Assembly: GCA_029778235.1 (NCBI GenBank) | Contig: JAKOQS010000350.1 | Coordinates: 1-64,000, forward strand | Direction of reading: 5' to 3' | DNA: 64,000 nucleotides | From: Chloroflexota bacterium | Lineage (GTDB): Bacteria > Chloroflexota > Limnocylindria > Limnocylindrales > CSP1-4 | In this document: piece after piece, positions 10,109 to 18,876 of the stretch | How positions within the stretch are numbered: the stretch's first letter is position 1 | Layout: the number at the start of each line of letters is the position of its first letter | Notes under the pieces: generated by a model | Databases searched by the model: none | Told to the model about the DNA's origin: nothing | The model's input: the letters and a program-made list of their open reading frames with translations, nothing else | Position numbers and translations under genes: made by a program

Positions 10109-11512
10109 ATGACGATCCCGGCCACGGGCCGGGCGGGTGGGGCGGCCCCCGGGCCGCCCGCCTTCCACCTGCTCGCGAAGCCGACCGGCGCGACCTGCAA
10201 CCTCGACTGCGCCTACTGCTTCTTCCTCTCGAAGGAGATGCTCTACCCGGGCAGCCGCTTCCGGATGGCGGACGAGCTGCTCGAGGCGTACATCCGCCAG
10301 CTCATCGAGGCCCACCGGGTCCCCGAGGTGACGATCGCCTGGCAGGGCGGGGAGCCGACCCTGATGGGCGTGGACTTCTTCCGCCGCTCCGTCGCGTACG
10401 TGGAGAAGCACCGGCGCCCCGGGATGCGCGTCGAGTACACGATCCAGACGAACGGCACCCTGATCGACGACGAGCTGGCGGCCTTCTTCCGCGAGCACGA
10501 CTTCCTCGTGGGCATCAGCATCGACGGCCCCCGCGCGATGCACGACGCCTATCGCGTGGACAAGGGCGGTGCCCCGACGTTCGACCGCGTGATGCGGGGC
10601 CTCGAGCTCCTGCGGAAGCACGGCGTCGAGTACAACGCGCTGACCACGCTCCACCACGCGAACGCCGATCACCCGGTCGAGGTGTACCGGTTCCTGCGCG
10701 ACGACTGCGGCGTCCGGTTCATGCAGTTCATCCCCATCATCGAGCGGCTGCCGGCCCCGTCGATCGACGTGCCGCTCGAGGACCTGGAGCTCGCACCGGG
10801 TCTCGCCGTCCGGGCTCCCTGGACGTCCTGGCGCGACCGGCCGCTCTACCGGCAGGAGGGTGAGCTGGTCACGGACCGCTCGATCACCGCCGAGCAGTAC
10901 GGGGCGTTCCTCGTCGGGGTCTTCGAGGAGTGGGTCCGCCGCGACGTCGGCGAGGTCTACGTGCAGATGTTCGACGTCGCCCTGGCGGCCTGGTACGGCG
11001 AGCCGCACGGGCTGTGCATCCACTCGGAGACCTGCGGGAGTGCGCTCGCCCTCGAGCACACGGGCGACCTCTACAGCTGCGACCACTTCGTCGAGGAGGC
11101 CCACCGGCTCGGGAACATCACCGAGACGCCGCTCGCGGAGCTGGTCGCGTCCGAGCAGCAGCGCGCGTTCGGGCTGGCGAAGCGCGAGACGCTGCCCCGC
11201 CACTGTCGCGAATGCGACGTACGCTTCGCCTGCCACGGCGGGTGCCCCAAGGATCGATTCATCCGGACGCCGGACGGCGAGGCGGGCCTCAACTACCTCT
11301 GCGCGGGGTACAAGGCCTTCTTCCACCACGTGGACGGCCCCATGCGGGCGATGTCCGAGCTGCTCCGGCGCGGTCGTGCCCCGGCGGAGCTGATGGCCCG
11401 CTACGCTGCCGAGGACGTGCGGCTCCGCGACGCGGCCGCACGCGCGGGCCGGAACGACCTCTGTCCATGCGGGAGTGGCCGGAAGGTGAAGCAGTGCCAC
11501 GGGCGGACGTGA
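10109..11512 (+). CDS. Anaerobic-type sulfatase-maturating enzyme (radical SAM/SPASM) with SEC-C tail
   Basis: 467-residue radical SAM enzyme that oxidises the active-site Cys (or Ser) of a sulfatase to formylglycine. It carries the SAM-cluster motif CNLDCAYC (Cys30, Cys34, Cys37), GGEPTLMG, and a SPASM region with two auxiliary Fe-S clusters (CGSALALEHTGDLYSCDHF; CRECDVRFACHGGCPKDRF). The final 20 residues (GRNDLCPCGSGRKVKQCHG) form a SEC-C zinc-binding motif, which is not a usual part of this family. Its evident client is the sulfatase Cys257 encoded 0.8 kb upstream. The ATG at 10109 is the first start that leaves the radical SAM domain complete; the next gene overlaps its 3' end. Confidence 0.92.
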   Translation: MTIPATGRAGGAAPGPPAFHLLAKPTGATCNLDCAYCFFLSKEMLYPGSRFRMADELLEAYIRQLIEAHRVPEVTIAWQGGEPTLMGVDFFRRSVAYVEKHRRPGMRVEYTIQTNGTLIDDELAAFFREHDFLVGISIDGPRAMHDAYRVDKGGAPTFDRVMRGLELLRKHGVEYNALTTLHHANADHPVEVYRFLRDDCGVRFMQFIPIIERLPAPSIDVPLEDLELAPGLAVRAPWTSWRDRPLYRQEGELVTDRSITAEQYGAFLVGVFEEWVRRDVGEVYVQMFDVALAAWYGEPHGLCIHSETCGSALALEHTGDLYSCDHFVEEAHRLGNITETPLAELVASEQQRAFGLAKRETLPRHCRECDVRFACHGGCPKDRFIRTPDGEAGLNYLCAGYKAFFHHVDGPMRAMSELLRRGRAPAELMARYAAEDVRLRDAAARAGRNDLCPCGSGRKVKQCHGRT

Positions 11513-13362
11513 GCGGTTCCGTCCCGGCCGGGGCGCCGGCAGCCGCTCCGGGCGCGCCCGAGGCGGTCGAGAGCCCGCCCGGCGCAGGAGGCGCGCCCGT
11601 CCGTCCCACGCTCCGCGAGCGGGCACCGGTCCTGGTCCGACGGTACGTCCCGATCGTATCGTGGCTGCCGTCGTACCGGCGCGACGACCTGCGGCCCGAC
11701 GTCGTCGCCGGCCTCACGTCGTGGGGCGTCATGGTCCCGGTCGCGCTCGCGTATGCGGGCCTCGCCGGAGTCCCGCCCGAGCTGGGCCTCGCGACCGCGT
11801 TCGCAGCGCTCGCGGCCTACGCCGTCTTCGGCACCAGCCGCCACGTCAAGGTGACGGTCAGCTCGACGATGGCGATCACGTCGGCCTCGATCGTGCTCGA
11901 CATCGCCAGCGGAGACCCGGCCAGGTTCATCGCCGAGACCGCCGCGCTCGCGATCATCGTCGGGGTGATCCTGTTCGCGGGTGGGATCGCGCGCCTCGGC
12001 TTCATCTCTGACTTCCTGTCCAAGGCCGTCATCACCGGCTTCATCTTCGGGGTCGCGATCACGATCGTGGTCGGGCAGATCCCGAAGATCCTGGGGATCC
12101 CGTCCACGTCGGGCTCCGTCCCCCAGCAGGTCGAGGGGATCCTGCGGGGTATCGACGAGACCGACCCGGCGACGCTCGCGGTAGGCCTCGCGGCCCTGGC
12201 GATCATCTTCGGCCTGCGGCTGGTCTCACCGAGGATCCCGGGCGCGCTGGTCGTCCTCGTCGTCGGGATCCTCGCCTCCAAGGCCGTCGGCCTCGAGGAG
12301 CACGGGGTCAGCCTCGTCGGGGACATCGCCACCGGCATCGGCCGACCCGGCCTGCCGGTGATCCCGATCGGGGACATCGCGCCGCTCGTGCTCGGCGCCG
12401 CCGGGATCGTCTTCCTCGCGGTCGGCGAGACGGTGGGGGTCGGGCGCTCGTTCGCCGACCGGCACCGCTATGAGATCGACCCGGACCAGGAGCTCGTCGC
12501 CCTGGGCGCGTCGAACGTCGCCTCCGGCCTGTTCGGCGGCTTCGCGGCGGATGCGAGCCTCTCCCAGACGGCGACGGCGGACGCCGCCGGCGCACGGACG
12601 CAGCTGTCGTCGCTTCTCACGTCGGCGCTCATCCTCGCGACGGCGCTGGTCCTCGCGCCGATCTTCACGGACCTCCCCAACGCCGTGCTCGGCGCGATCG
12701 TGATCGCCGCCGCCGTCGGACTGATGGACTGGCGCGAGATGCGCCGCTTCTGGCGGTGGCGCCGGACGGACTTCGTGGTGGCCGTGGCCGCGCTCGCCGG
12801 CGTGGTGGCCTTCGGCGTCCTGCCCGGGCTCCTCGTGGCGGTGGTCCTCTCCGTGTCGTTCCTCCTCTATCGCGCCAGCCGGCCGTACGTGGCGGTGCTC
12901 GGCGCGCTGCCCGGTGGCGATCGGACGTTCGGCGACGTCGCGCGGCATCCGGCGGCGACGCAGGTGCCGGGCGTCGTCGCGCTCCGCATCGACGCGCCGC
13001 TGTACTTCTTCAACGCGAACGTCGCCCACGTGCAGGTGCTCCGGCTCGTCGGCACCCCCCAGCCGCCAGCTCGTGCGGTCGTCCTGGACCTCGCGGCGAC
13101 CGGCGACCTGGACGTGACGACGACGGACATGCTGGCGGGGCTCGTCCGCGACATGCGCGAGCGGGAGGTCACGCTCGCGTTCGCCCAGGTGCGCGGTCCC
13201 GTGCGCGACCGGCTCCGACGCACGGGACTCATGGCCGAGATCGGCGAGGACCGGCTTTTCGCCTCGATCGCCGCGGCCGTGGAGGTCCTGGAGCGCGAGC
13301 TCGGGTCAGATGGCGCAGCGTGGGGCGACGAGCGCGGGTCCGGGCCCCCTCCCAGCGCGTGA
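11494..13362 (+). CDS. SulP-family anion (sulfate) permease with STAS domain
   Basis: About 622 residues. A 55-residue Ala/Pro-rich N-terminus is followed by the SulP core (WLPSYRRDDLRPDVVAGLTSWGVMVP... ALAYAGLAGVPPELGL; some 10-12 membrane segments) and a cytoplasmic STAS domain (VVALRIDAPLYFFNANVAHV ... VVLDLAATGDLDVTTTDML). The family exchanges or imports sulfate, bicarbonate or organic anions; following a sulfatase and its maturase, sulfate is the natural guess. GTG 11494 has GGAAGGTGA upstream; GTG 11509 gives a classic 4-base GTGA overlap with the maturase stop; ATG 11467 is also in frame. All imply translational coupling. The substrate is inferred, not shown. Confidence 0.9.
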   Translation: MPRADVSGSVPAGAPAAAPGAPEAVESPPGAGGAPVRPTLRERAPVLVRRYVPIVSWLPSYRRDDLRPDVVAGLTSWGVMVPVALAYAGLAGVPPELGLATAFAALAAYAVFGTSRHVKVTVSSTMAITSASIVLDIASGDPARFIAETAALAIIVGVILFAGGIARLGFISDFLSKAVITGFIFGVAITIVVGQIPKILGIPSTSGSVPQQVEGILRGIDETDPATLAVGLAALAIIFGLRLVSPRIPGALVVLVVGILASKAVGLEEHGVSLVGDIATGIGRPGLPVIPIGDIAPLVLGAAGIVFLAVGETVGVGRSFADRHRYEIDPDQELVALGASNVASGLFGGFAADASLSQTATADAAGARTQLSSLLTSALILATALVLAPIFTDLPNAVLGAIVIAAAVGLMDWREMRRFWRWRRTDFVVAVAALAGVVAFGVLPGLLVAVVLSVSFLLYRASRPYVAVLGALPGGDRTFGDVARHPAATQVPGVVALRIDAPLYFFNANVAHVQVLRLVGTPQPPARAVVLDLAATGDLDVTTTDMLAGLVRDMREREVTLAFAQVRGPVRDRLRRTGLMAEIGEDRLFASIAAAVEVLERELGSDGAAWGDERGSGPPPSA

Positions 13363-13419
13363 CGGCCCCGGGGGCGCGCGGAGGCACCCGGCGGCGGACG
13401 AGTCCCCCGCCGTGCCGCC

Positions 13420-14619
13420 CTATGCGCCGCTCGCCTTCTCCCGGAGCTCCGCCGTCGTCGGCAGCATCGACCTCCCGCGCCTCGCCACCTTGAGGAGGAT
13501 CCACGCGAGCGGGATCGGCAGGAACCAGAAGTAGAGCCGGTAGAGGAACACACCGGCCGTGATCGCCGCGTTGTACTGCTCGCCCGCGATCGCCGTGAGG
13601 CCGGTGATGAAGAGGAGTTCGGGGACGCCGGCGCCGCCCGGGGAGAGCGGGATGATCGTGATGACCATCACGAGCCCGTAGACGGCGAAGACCGCGGCCG
13701 GGCTCAGCGCCGACTCCGGGACGCCGCACGTCCGGAGCGCCACGACGAGGACGACGGCCCAGGCGAACTGAGACACGATCGCCACCCCGATGGAGGCGAG
13801 GCCGCGGCGCCGGATGACCTCGCCGAGCTGGTCTCGGAAGCGATGGATGGCGCCTTCCACGTTCGGCGCCTCTTTGCGTCCGAGCCGGTGCATCGCCCAG
13901 GAGACGAGCGATTGGCCCTTGGCGCCGAGCCAGTCGGCGACCCGCTGCGACCGGACGATGGCGACGATGAGGCCGGTCGCCACGAAGAAGGCGGCGATGC
14001 TGATGAGGGCGATCGCCCAGGCCCGGCTGGCGTTGTCGGTGTCCGGCATGCCCTGAACCAGCGCGAGCGCGCCGACCGCGATGACCGGCAGCGCGAGCCG
14101 GCTCAGGATGTTGACGATCCCGTACAGGGCGATCCCGGACGTGGCCGGGATGTTCGCCACACCCCAGCCGCGCACGATGACCCACAGGACGCCCATGTTC
14201 CACGGGCCGAACGGGACGCTCGCGCCGATGCCGGCGAGGATCAGCCATGACTGGGTCCCGCGGAGCGGCCCGAGGTACGGGATCAGCGCGGTGAAGACCT
14301 GTCCGCTGACGATCCAGGCGACGATCCCGAGTGCCGAGATCACGACGATCTGCTGCGGGGTGAGGGCCTTGAAGGCCGCCAGGACCTCGTCGTAGTCGAT
14401 GTACCTGGGGAGGATGATGCCGAAGACGACGACGAGGATCCCGACGATGAGCCCCGACCGCATGATCGCGGCGCGGCGGCTGGGGGGCGCGGCGGCGGAC
14501 GCGGGGTCCGTCCCGGGCTCGGAGCCCCCGTCGGCGGGTGCGGTCTCGACAGGCACGGCATCCGCCGACGGCCCCGGTGTCATGGGGCTCGCAGCCGCCC
14601 GATCGTCCGTGTCGCTCAT
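13420..14619 (-). CDS. UPF0104/LPG-synthase-type integral membrane protein
   Basis: 399 residues with a disordered Ala/Pro/Thr/Asp N-terminus of about 65 residues and then about eight membrane helices (SGLIVGILVVVFGIILPRYI, IVVISALGIVAWIVSGQVF and others). The late motif IIPLSPGGAGVPELLF is the conserved P-G-G-x-G element of the lysylphosphatidylglycerol synthase/flippase membrane domain (UPF0104, AglD-like). No catalytic C-terminal synthase domain is attached, so a flippase-like lipid role is possible but unproven. The ATG at 14619 is chosen for the GGAGGGACCG just upstream. Convergent with the SulP gene, 57 bp apart. Confidence 0.85.
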   Translation of the reverse strand: MSDTDDRAAASPMTPGPSADAVPVETAPADGGSEPGTDPASAAAPPSRRAAIMRSGLIVGILVVVFGIILPRYIDYDEVLAAFKALTPQQIVVISALGIVAWIVSGQVFTALIPYLGPLRGTQSWLILAGIGASVPFGPWNMGVLWVIVRGWGVANIPATSGIALYGIVNILSRLALPVIAVGALALVQGMPDTDNASRAWAIALISIAAFFVATGLIVAIVRSQRVADWLGAKGQSLVSWAMHRLGRKEAPNVEGAIHRFRDQLGEVIRRRGLASIGVAIVSQFAWAVVLVVALRTCGVPESALSPAAVFAVYGLVMVITIIPLSPGGAGVPELLFITGLTAIAGEQYNAAITAGVFLYRLYFWFLPIPLAWILLKVARRGRSMLPTTAELREKASGA

Positions 14620-14873
14620 CGGTCCCTCCACGTGTGACGTGAGACTACCGGCGCGGGGCGCCCGGCGTGCGGCCGTCGGACCGGGGGCTCCGGGTGGCCG
14701 CCGCCCGCGGGTGGCGCGGGGCCGCGTCGCCAACCCGGAGGCGGCGGGGCCGCCCGAGGGCGGCGGGACCCGCCCGGCGGCCGGGGCCAGGCCGGGTGGG
14801 ACCGGAGGGGCGGGCGTCGCGGAATCGTCGGGCCGGGATGTCACGGATCCGCGTTCGATGCGTCACAGTGGGC
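14620..14873. other. Divergent intergenic region
   Basis: 254 bp of extremely GC-rich DNA between the UPF0104 gene and the ECF sigma factor gene. It should hold both promoters. The right end contains ATGATG at 14874-14879. I see no convincing ECF-type -35 (AAC) element and no clear palindrome. Confidence 0.35.
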
Positions 14874-15605
14874 ATGATGACCTTCCGCGATCCGCGTCCC
14901 GGGGTCTCGGCACGCCGTGACGCGTCTCCGCCAGTGCCGGCAGGCACACCCGCTTCGGACCTCGGTCCCGCGCCTGCCGTCGCGCGCGCGGGCGACGTCC
15001 CCGCGGTGTCGATCGTCGACCTCCTGGACCGCCACGGGCCGGAGATCTACCGACACCTGCGCCGCCTGTCGCCGACCGCCGAGGACGCGGCCGACATGCA
15101 TCAGGAGACGTTCCTCCGCGCGTATCGCGCGTGGCGGCGGCTCCCGCCGGACGCGCAGCACCGGGCATGGCTGCACCGGATCGCAGCCAACGTCGCTGTC
15201 GATGCGCACCGCCGGCGGCTGGCGCGCGGCGGATCGACGGCCGCCCGGGCAGACGCCCTGGCGCCGGGCAGCCACGCCGCGGGAGCAGAGGGCCGTATCG
15301 CACTCGACCGATCCACGACCGCGACCCGGGCGGAGGAGCCGGTCCTGCGGGTGCGCGCGGGCGCGGGGACGGACCCGGTCGCGCGCCTTGAGGCGGCGGA
15401 GCTGCGTGCCGCGGTGCGCTCCGCGCTCGATGGGCTCCCGCCGCGGGAGTGCATCGCCGTCACCGCCCGGGTCCTCGACGGCGCCCCGTACGCGGACGTC
15501 GCGGCGATGCTCGACTGCACCGACGAGAACGCGCGTCAGATCGTGAGCCGCGGGCTCCGCCGCCTTCGTGCGGCGCTGGCACCCCACCTGGAGAACGACC
15601 GATGA
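14874..15605 (+). CDS. ECF-type RNA polymerase sigma factor
   Basis: 243 residues. Region 2 is visible as SIVDLLDRHGPEIYRHLRRL ... EDAADMHQETFLRAYRAW with HRAWLHRIAANVAVDAHRRR, and region 4 as LDGLPPRECIAVTARVLDG ... AAMLDCTDENARQIVSRGLRRLR. A 75-residue Ala/Arg/Thr-rich linker separates them, longer than usual. No anti-sigma gene follows; instead the stop codon overlaps by 4 bases (ATGA) the start of an O6-methylguanine-DNA methyltransferase, which makes an alkylation-linked role plausible. Start choice between the adjacent ATGs 14874 and 14877 is open. Confidence 0.88.
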   Translation: MMTFRDPRPGVSARRDASPPVPAGTPASDLGPAPAVARAGDVPAVSIVDLLDRHGPEIYRHLRRLSPTAEDAADMHQETFLRAYRAWRRLPPDAQHRAWLHRIAANVAVDAHRRRLARGGSTAARADALAPGSHAAGAEGRIALDRSTTATRAEEPVLRVRAGAGTDPVARLEAAELRAAVRSALDGLPPRECIAVTARVLDGAPYADVAAMLDCTDENARQIVSRGLRRLRAALAPHLENDR

Positions 15606-16399
15606 CCCCTCACACCCGCTCGACCGGCACGGCCGCAGTGGAGGCGCTGGTCCGCGCCGGCGATCCGCTCCCCGACCCGGCGATCCTGACGACGGAGACG
15701 GCGGCCGCCCAGGCACGCACGCGCGCGGCCCTCGGTGCGGCCGGTGCCGGCCGGACGGAGACGTCCCCCGGGGCGACCGCCGCGACCGCCGAAGTGCATC
15801 GACTGCCCGGCCGCCCCGCCGATCGCGTCGTCGCGGTCCACGCCGTGTACGCGGCCCCATGGGGCCCCGTCCATCTCGCCGCGGGCGCGCGCGGCCTCGC
15901 CGCCGTGAGCCTCCGCCAGCCCGAGCCCGAGTTCGTCGCGGACGTCGAGAAGCGCCTCCACGGGCGCGTCGTCGCGATGGCGGACGCAGAGGCGCCGGCT
16001 GCGTGGCGCGAGACGATCGACCGCACGGTCGCCGAGCTCGACGAGTACTTCGCCGGGGGTCGCACGTCGTTCGACATCCCGGTCGATCTCGCCGGCATGT
16101 CCGACTGGGACCGCGCCGTCCTCGGCGGCGCGGCGCGGCTTCGCTACGGCGAGGTGACGTCCTACGGTCGCCTCGCCCGGATGATCGGGCGGCCGGGGGC
16201 GGCCCGAGCCGTCGGGGGCGCGCTCGGGCGCAACCCCGTCCCGATCGTGGTCCCGTGCCATCGCATCCTCGCCGGGGACGGGACGCTCGGCGGGTACGGC
16301 GGTGGCTGGACCGGCGCCCGCGAGGACATGCTGGCGATCAAGTCGTCGCTGCTCGCCCGCGAGGGCGTGCGGATGCCGGCTGCGTCGCTGGCGGGCTGA
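15602..16399 (+). CDS. ogt: Methylated-DNA-protein cysteine methyltransferase with N-terminal extension
   Basis: 265 residues. The C-terminal half is a complete suicide methyltransferase that repairs O6-methylguanine: LRYGEVTSYGRLARMIG, the active site IVVPCHRI (Cys219) and the downstream LGGYGGGW. The first 70 residues (TAAVEALVRAGDPLPDPAIL ...) are an extra segment not found in the usual 160-190 residue Ogt proteins and without CxxC or an AraC HTH, so this is not Ada. The gene is translationally coupled (ATGA overlap) to the ECF sigma factor. The extra segment could be a sensor or sigma-binding part; this is speculation that the pairing invites. Confidence 0.93.
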   Translation: MTPHTRSTGTAAVEALVRAGDPLPDPAILTTETAAAQARTRAALGAAGAGRTETSPGATAATAEVHRLPGRPADRVVAVHAVYAAPWGPVHLAAGARGLAAVSLRQPEPEFVADVEKRLHGRVVAMADAEAPAAWRETIDRTVAELDEYFAGGRTSFDIPVDLAGMSDWDRAVLGGAARLRYGEVTSYGRLARMIGRPGAARAVGGALGRNPVPIVVPCHRILAGDGTLGGYGGGWTGAREDMLAIKSSLLAREGVRMPAASLAG

Positions 16400-16420
16400 G
16401 GACGCGCGGTCGCACGAGGC

Positions 16421-16426
16421 TAGACT
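16421..16426 (+). promoter_or_regulatory. Candidate -10 element upstream of the LysR gene
   Basis: TAGACT in the 102-bp gap between ogt and the LysR-type gene, with a leader of about 70 bp to the ATG at 16502. No good -35 is seen. It matches the TANNNT form found elsewhere in the window. Confidence 0.35.
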
Positions 16427-16501
16427 CGGACTGCGCGACGAGAGCGCGGGCACGGCGGGGGCACGGCGTGGCGCGTCGCTCACCCTGCGGGAGGAGGTCC
16501 G

Positions 16502-17554
16502 ATGCTCGGGGTCTGGCGTCTGCAGCTCCTCCGGGAGGTGGGCCGCCGGGGGACGATCCGCGCCGCCGCGTCGGCGATGTCGATCACCCCTTCCGCCGTC
16601 TCCCAACAGCTCAAGATCCTGGAGGCCGAGGCAGGCGTCCCACTCCTGGAGCCGCATGGACGGCTCGTCCGGCTGACGGAGGCGGGCGAGATGCTCGCCC
16701 GCCACGCCGACACGATCACGGCCGCGATCGTCACGGCCGAGTCGGAGCTGGCGGCGACGCGTGCGGAGGTCGTGGGGACGCTGCGCGTGGCCGCATTCCC
16801 CACGGCCGCCCGGGCGATCGTCCCCGGGGTGATCGCGGACCTGGGCCGCGCCCACCCCAGACTGCGGCTCGCGCTGCGCGACCTGGAGACGGACGAGAGC
16901 CTCGCCGCGTTGCGACTCGACGAGGTGGACCTCGCGATCGTCGACGAGTACGACGAGATCACGCGGGTGCGGGAGCCGGGCATCGACCTGCTGGACCTGA
17001 TGGAGGACCCGCTCTACGTCGCCGTGCCGCCGGGCCTCGTGCCGCCGGGCATCCTGTCGGAGCGCCTCGCGGAAGAAGGCCCCGTGGGGGAGGTCGCGCC
17101 GGCGGCCCTCGCGGCGGCGGCCCGCGCGCCGGGGGTCTCCGCGACCGTCGTTGCAGCAGGCGATGTCACGGCCGGCCGACCGGGTACTTCGCTGCCCCTC
17201 CCACTCCTCGCGGGAGTCCCGTGGATCATGGACACGGAGGCCAGCAACATCTATCGGGCGGTCGCCCGCCACTTCCTGCGCGCGGGCGTGGTGCCACAGG
17301 TCCGCTCCAACTGCCGCGACTACGGGGTGATCATCGCCCTCGTGGAGGCCGGCCTGGGCGCCGCCGTCCTCCCCGGCCTGGCGCTGCGTGAGCGTGACGT
17401 CCGGGCGCTCGTCACGCCCCTGGACCCGCCGCTCCATCGTCGCGTGATGGTCGCGGTGAAGCCGGAGCGGCGTGCCCACCCCGCCGTGGCGGCCATGCTC
17501 GCCGCCCTGCGACCTCCGGCCGGCGCACCCGGGGCATCGCCTGGATCCGTGTAG
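16502..17554 (+). CDS. LysR-family transcriptional regulator
   Basis: 350 residues. The N-terminal winged HTH is clear (WRLQLLREVGRRGTIRAAA, MSITPSAVSQQLKILEAEAG) and is followed by the periplasmic-binding-protein-like effector domain (TLRVAAFPTAARAIVPGVI ... DYGVIIALVEAGLGAAVLPG). An insertion of about 70 residues between the two effector subdomains (AEEGPVGEVAPAALAAAAR to PLPLLAGVPWIM) makes it longer than the usual 300. The start follows GGGAGGAGG. It is co-directional with, and 131 bp upstream of, the aminotransferase/transketolase pair, which it may control. Confidence 0.92.
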   Translation: MLGVWRLQLLREVGRRGTIRAAASAMSITPSAVSQQLKILEAEAGVPLLEPHGRLVRLTEAGEMLARHADTITAAIVTAESELAATRAEVVGTLRVAAFPTAARAIVPGVIADLGRAHPRLRLALRDLETDESLAALRLDEVDLAIVDEYDEITRVREPGIDLLDLMEDPLYVAVPPGLVPPGILSERLAEEGPVGEVAPAALAAAARAPGVSATVVAAGDVTAGRPGTSLPLPLLAGVPWIMDTEASNIYRAVARHFLRAGVVPQVRSNCRDYGVIIALVEAGLGAAVLPGLALRERDVRALVTPLDPPLHRRVMVAVKPERRAHPAVAAMLAALRPPAGAPGASPGSV

Positions 17555-17567
17555 CGTTACTGAACGA

Positions 17568-17575
17568 TACCGGTA
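17568..17575. promoter_or_regulatory. TACCGGTA palindrome upstream of the aminotransferase gene
   Basis: A perfect 8-bp palindrome in the gap between the LysR gene and its likely target, followed at 17587 by TTGACG, a plausible -35. A LysR half-site is possible but the usual T-N11-A dyad is not unambiguous here. Confidence 0.25.
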
Positions 17576-17685
17576 GGAAGATGCGCTTGACGTGATCGGT
17601 CGCGGGAGGCGATGGTCTCTCCGGCGCCGATCGAGAGCGCGCGACGCGGGTCGCGCCGGTCCCGCCGACCCGGAGGGACCGGCAC

Positions 17686-18876
17686 ATGCGACTCGCGGGC
17701 AGGATGGAGTCGATCGGGACGGAGACGGCCTTCGAGGCTGCGGCTCGCGCGCGGGCGCTCGAGGCGACCGGCAGGAGCGTCATCCACCTCGAGATCGGCG
17801 AGCCCGACTTCGACACTCCGGCCAACATCCGCGAGGCTGCGAAGCAGGCCCTCGATCGCGGGCGGACGCACTACCCGCCGTTCCCGGGGATCCCCGAGCT
17901 GCGCCAGGCGATCGCGGCGGACACGGCGCTCCGGCGCGGCTTCGAGCCCGATCCGGCGAACGTCTTCGTGACCGTCGGCGGCAAGGGCGTCATGTACTAC
18001 GCGATCCTCGCCCTGGTGGACCCCGGCGACGAGGTGATCGTCCCCGATCCCGGATACCCCATCTACGAGTCCGTCACGCGGTTCGTGGGCGGGACCGCGG
18101 TCCCGATCCCGATCCGGCAGGAGAACGACTTCCGCCTCGACACGGACGAGCTGGCGTCCCTGGTCACCCCGCGCACGAGGATGATCGTCATCAACTCGCC
18201 GGCGAACCCGACGGGCGGTGTGCTGACCGCGGACGACCTGCGCCGGATCGCCGAGATCGCGGTCGAGCGAGACCTCGTCGTCCTCTCGGACGAGATCTAC
18301 TCGCGGATCCTCTACGACGGCGAGGAGCACTCGTCGATCGCCGCGCTCCCGGGGATGCTCGACCGGACGATCGTCCTCGACGGCTTCAGCAAGACCTACG
18401 CGATGACCGGCTGGCGGCTCGGGTACGGGATCGTCCCCGGGTGGCTGGCGCACGGGTTCGGGCGGCTGCTCATCAACTCCGTCTCCGGCGCCACGACGTT
18501 CGCGCAGGACGGTGCGGTGGAGGCGCTGACGGGACCGCAGGACGCGGTGGACGCGATGGTCGAGGAGTTCCGCGCCCGGCGCGACCTGGTCGTGGATGGC
18601 CTGAACGCCATCCCCGGTGTGTCCTGTCTCCGGCCGAAGGGCGCGTTCTACGTCTTCCCGGAGATCTCGGGGACGGGCCTCGACGGGGCGACGCTGGCCG
18701 ACCGCCTGCTCCAGGAGGCGGGTGTCTCCGTCCTGGCGGGCACGGCCTTCGGGACCGTGGGAGCCGACCACATCCGCCTCTCGTACGCCAACTCGCGCGA
18801 GAACATCGCCGAGGCGCTGCGGCGCATGCGGACCGTCATCGAGCCGCTCGTCGCGAGCGGGGCGGCCGCCCGATGA
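17686..18876 (+). CDS. Class I/II PLP-dependent aminotransferase (aspartate aminotransferase-like)
   Basis: 396-residue fold-type I aminotransferase. Substrate loop EIGEPDFDTP, PLP-contacting NSPANPTGG, SDEIYSRILYDG and the Schiff-base lysine in DGFSKTYAMTGWRLGY (Lys236) are all present. It belongs to the large AspC/AraT-like subgroup, whose members use aspartate, aromatic or other amino acids; specificity cannot be read off. Its stop codon overlaps the start of the transketolase-like gene by 4 bases (ATGA), so the two proteins are almost certainly made together and may act in one pathway. Confidence 0.93.
   Translation: MRLAGRMESIGTETAFEAAARARALEATGRSVIHLEIGEPDFDTPANIREAAKQALDRGRTHYPPFPGIPELRQAIAADTALRRGFEPDPANVFVTVGGKGVMYYAILALVDPGDEVIVPDPGYPIYESVTRFVGGTAVPIPIRQENDFRLDTDELASLVTPRTRMIVINSPANPTGGVLTADDLRRIAEIAVERDLVVLSDEIYSRILYDGEEHSSIAALPGMLDRTIVLDGFSKTYAMTGWRLGYGIVPGWLAHGFGRLLINSVSGATTFAQDGAVEALTGPQDAVDAMVEEFRARRDLVVDGLNAIPGVSCLRPKGAFYVFPEISGTGLDGATLADRLLQEAGVSVLAGTAFGTVGADHIRLSYANSRENIAEALRRMRTVIEPLVASGAAAR

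Noticed and set aside
15602-16399. Ada-type bifunctional regulator
   Set aside because: No N-terminal Cys4 zinc domain and no AraC HTH; only the methyltransferase part is present.
15536-17479. Open frame antisense to ogt and the LysR gene
   Set aside because: Runs across two well-supported genes and lacks any recognisable fold.
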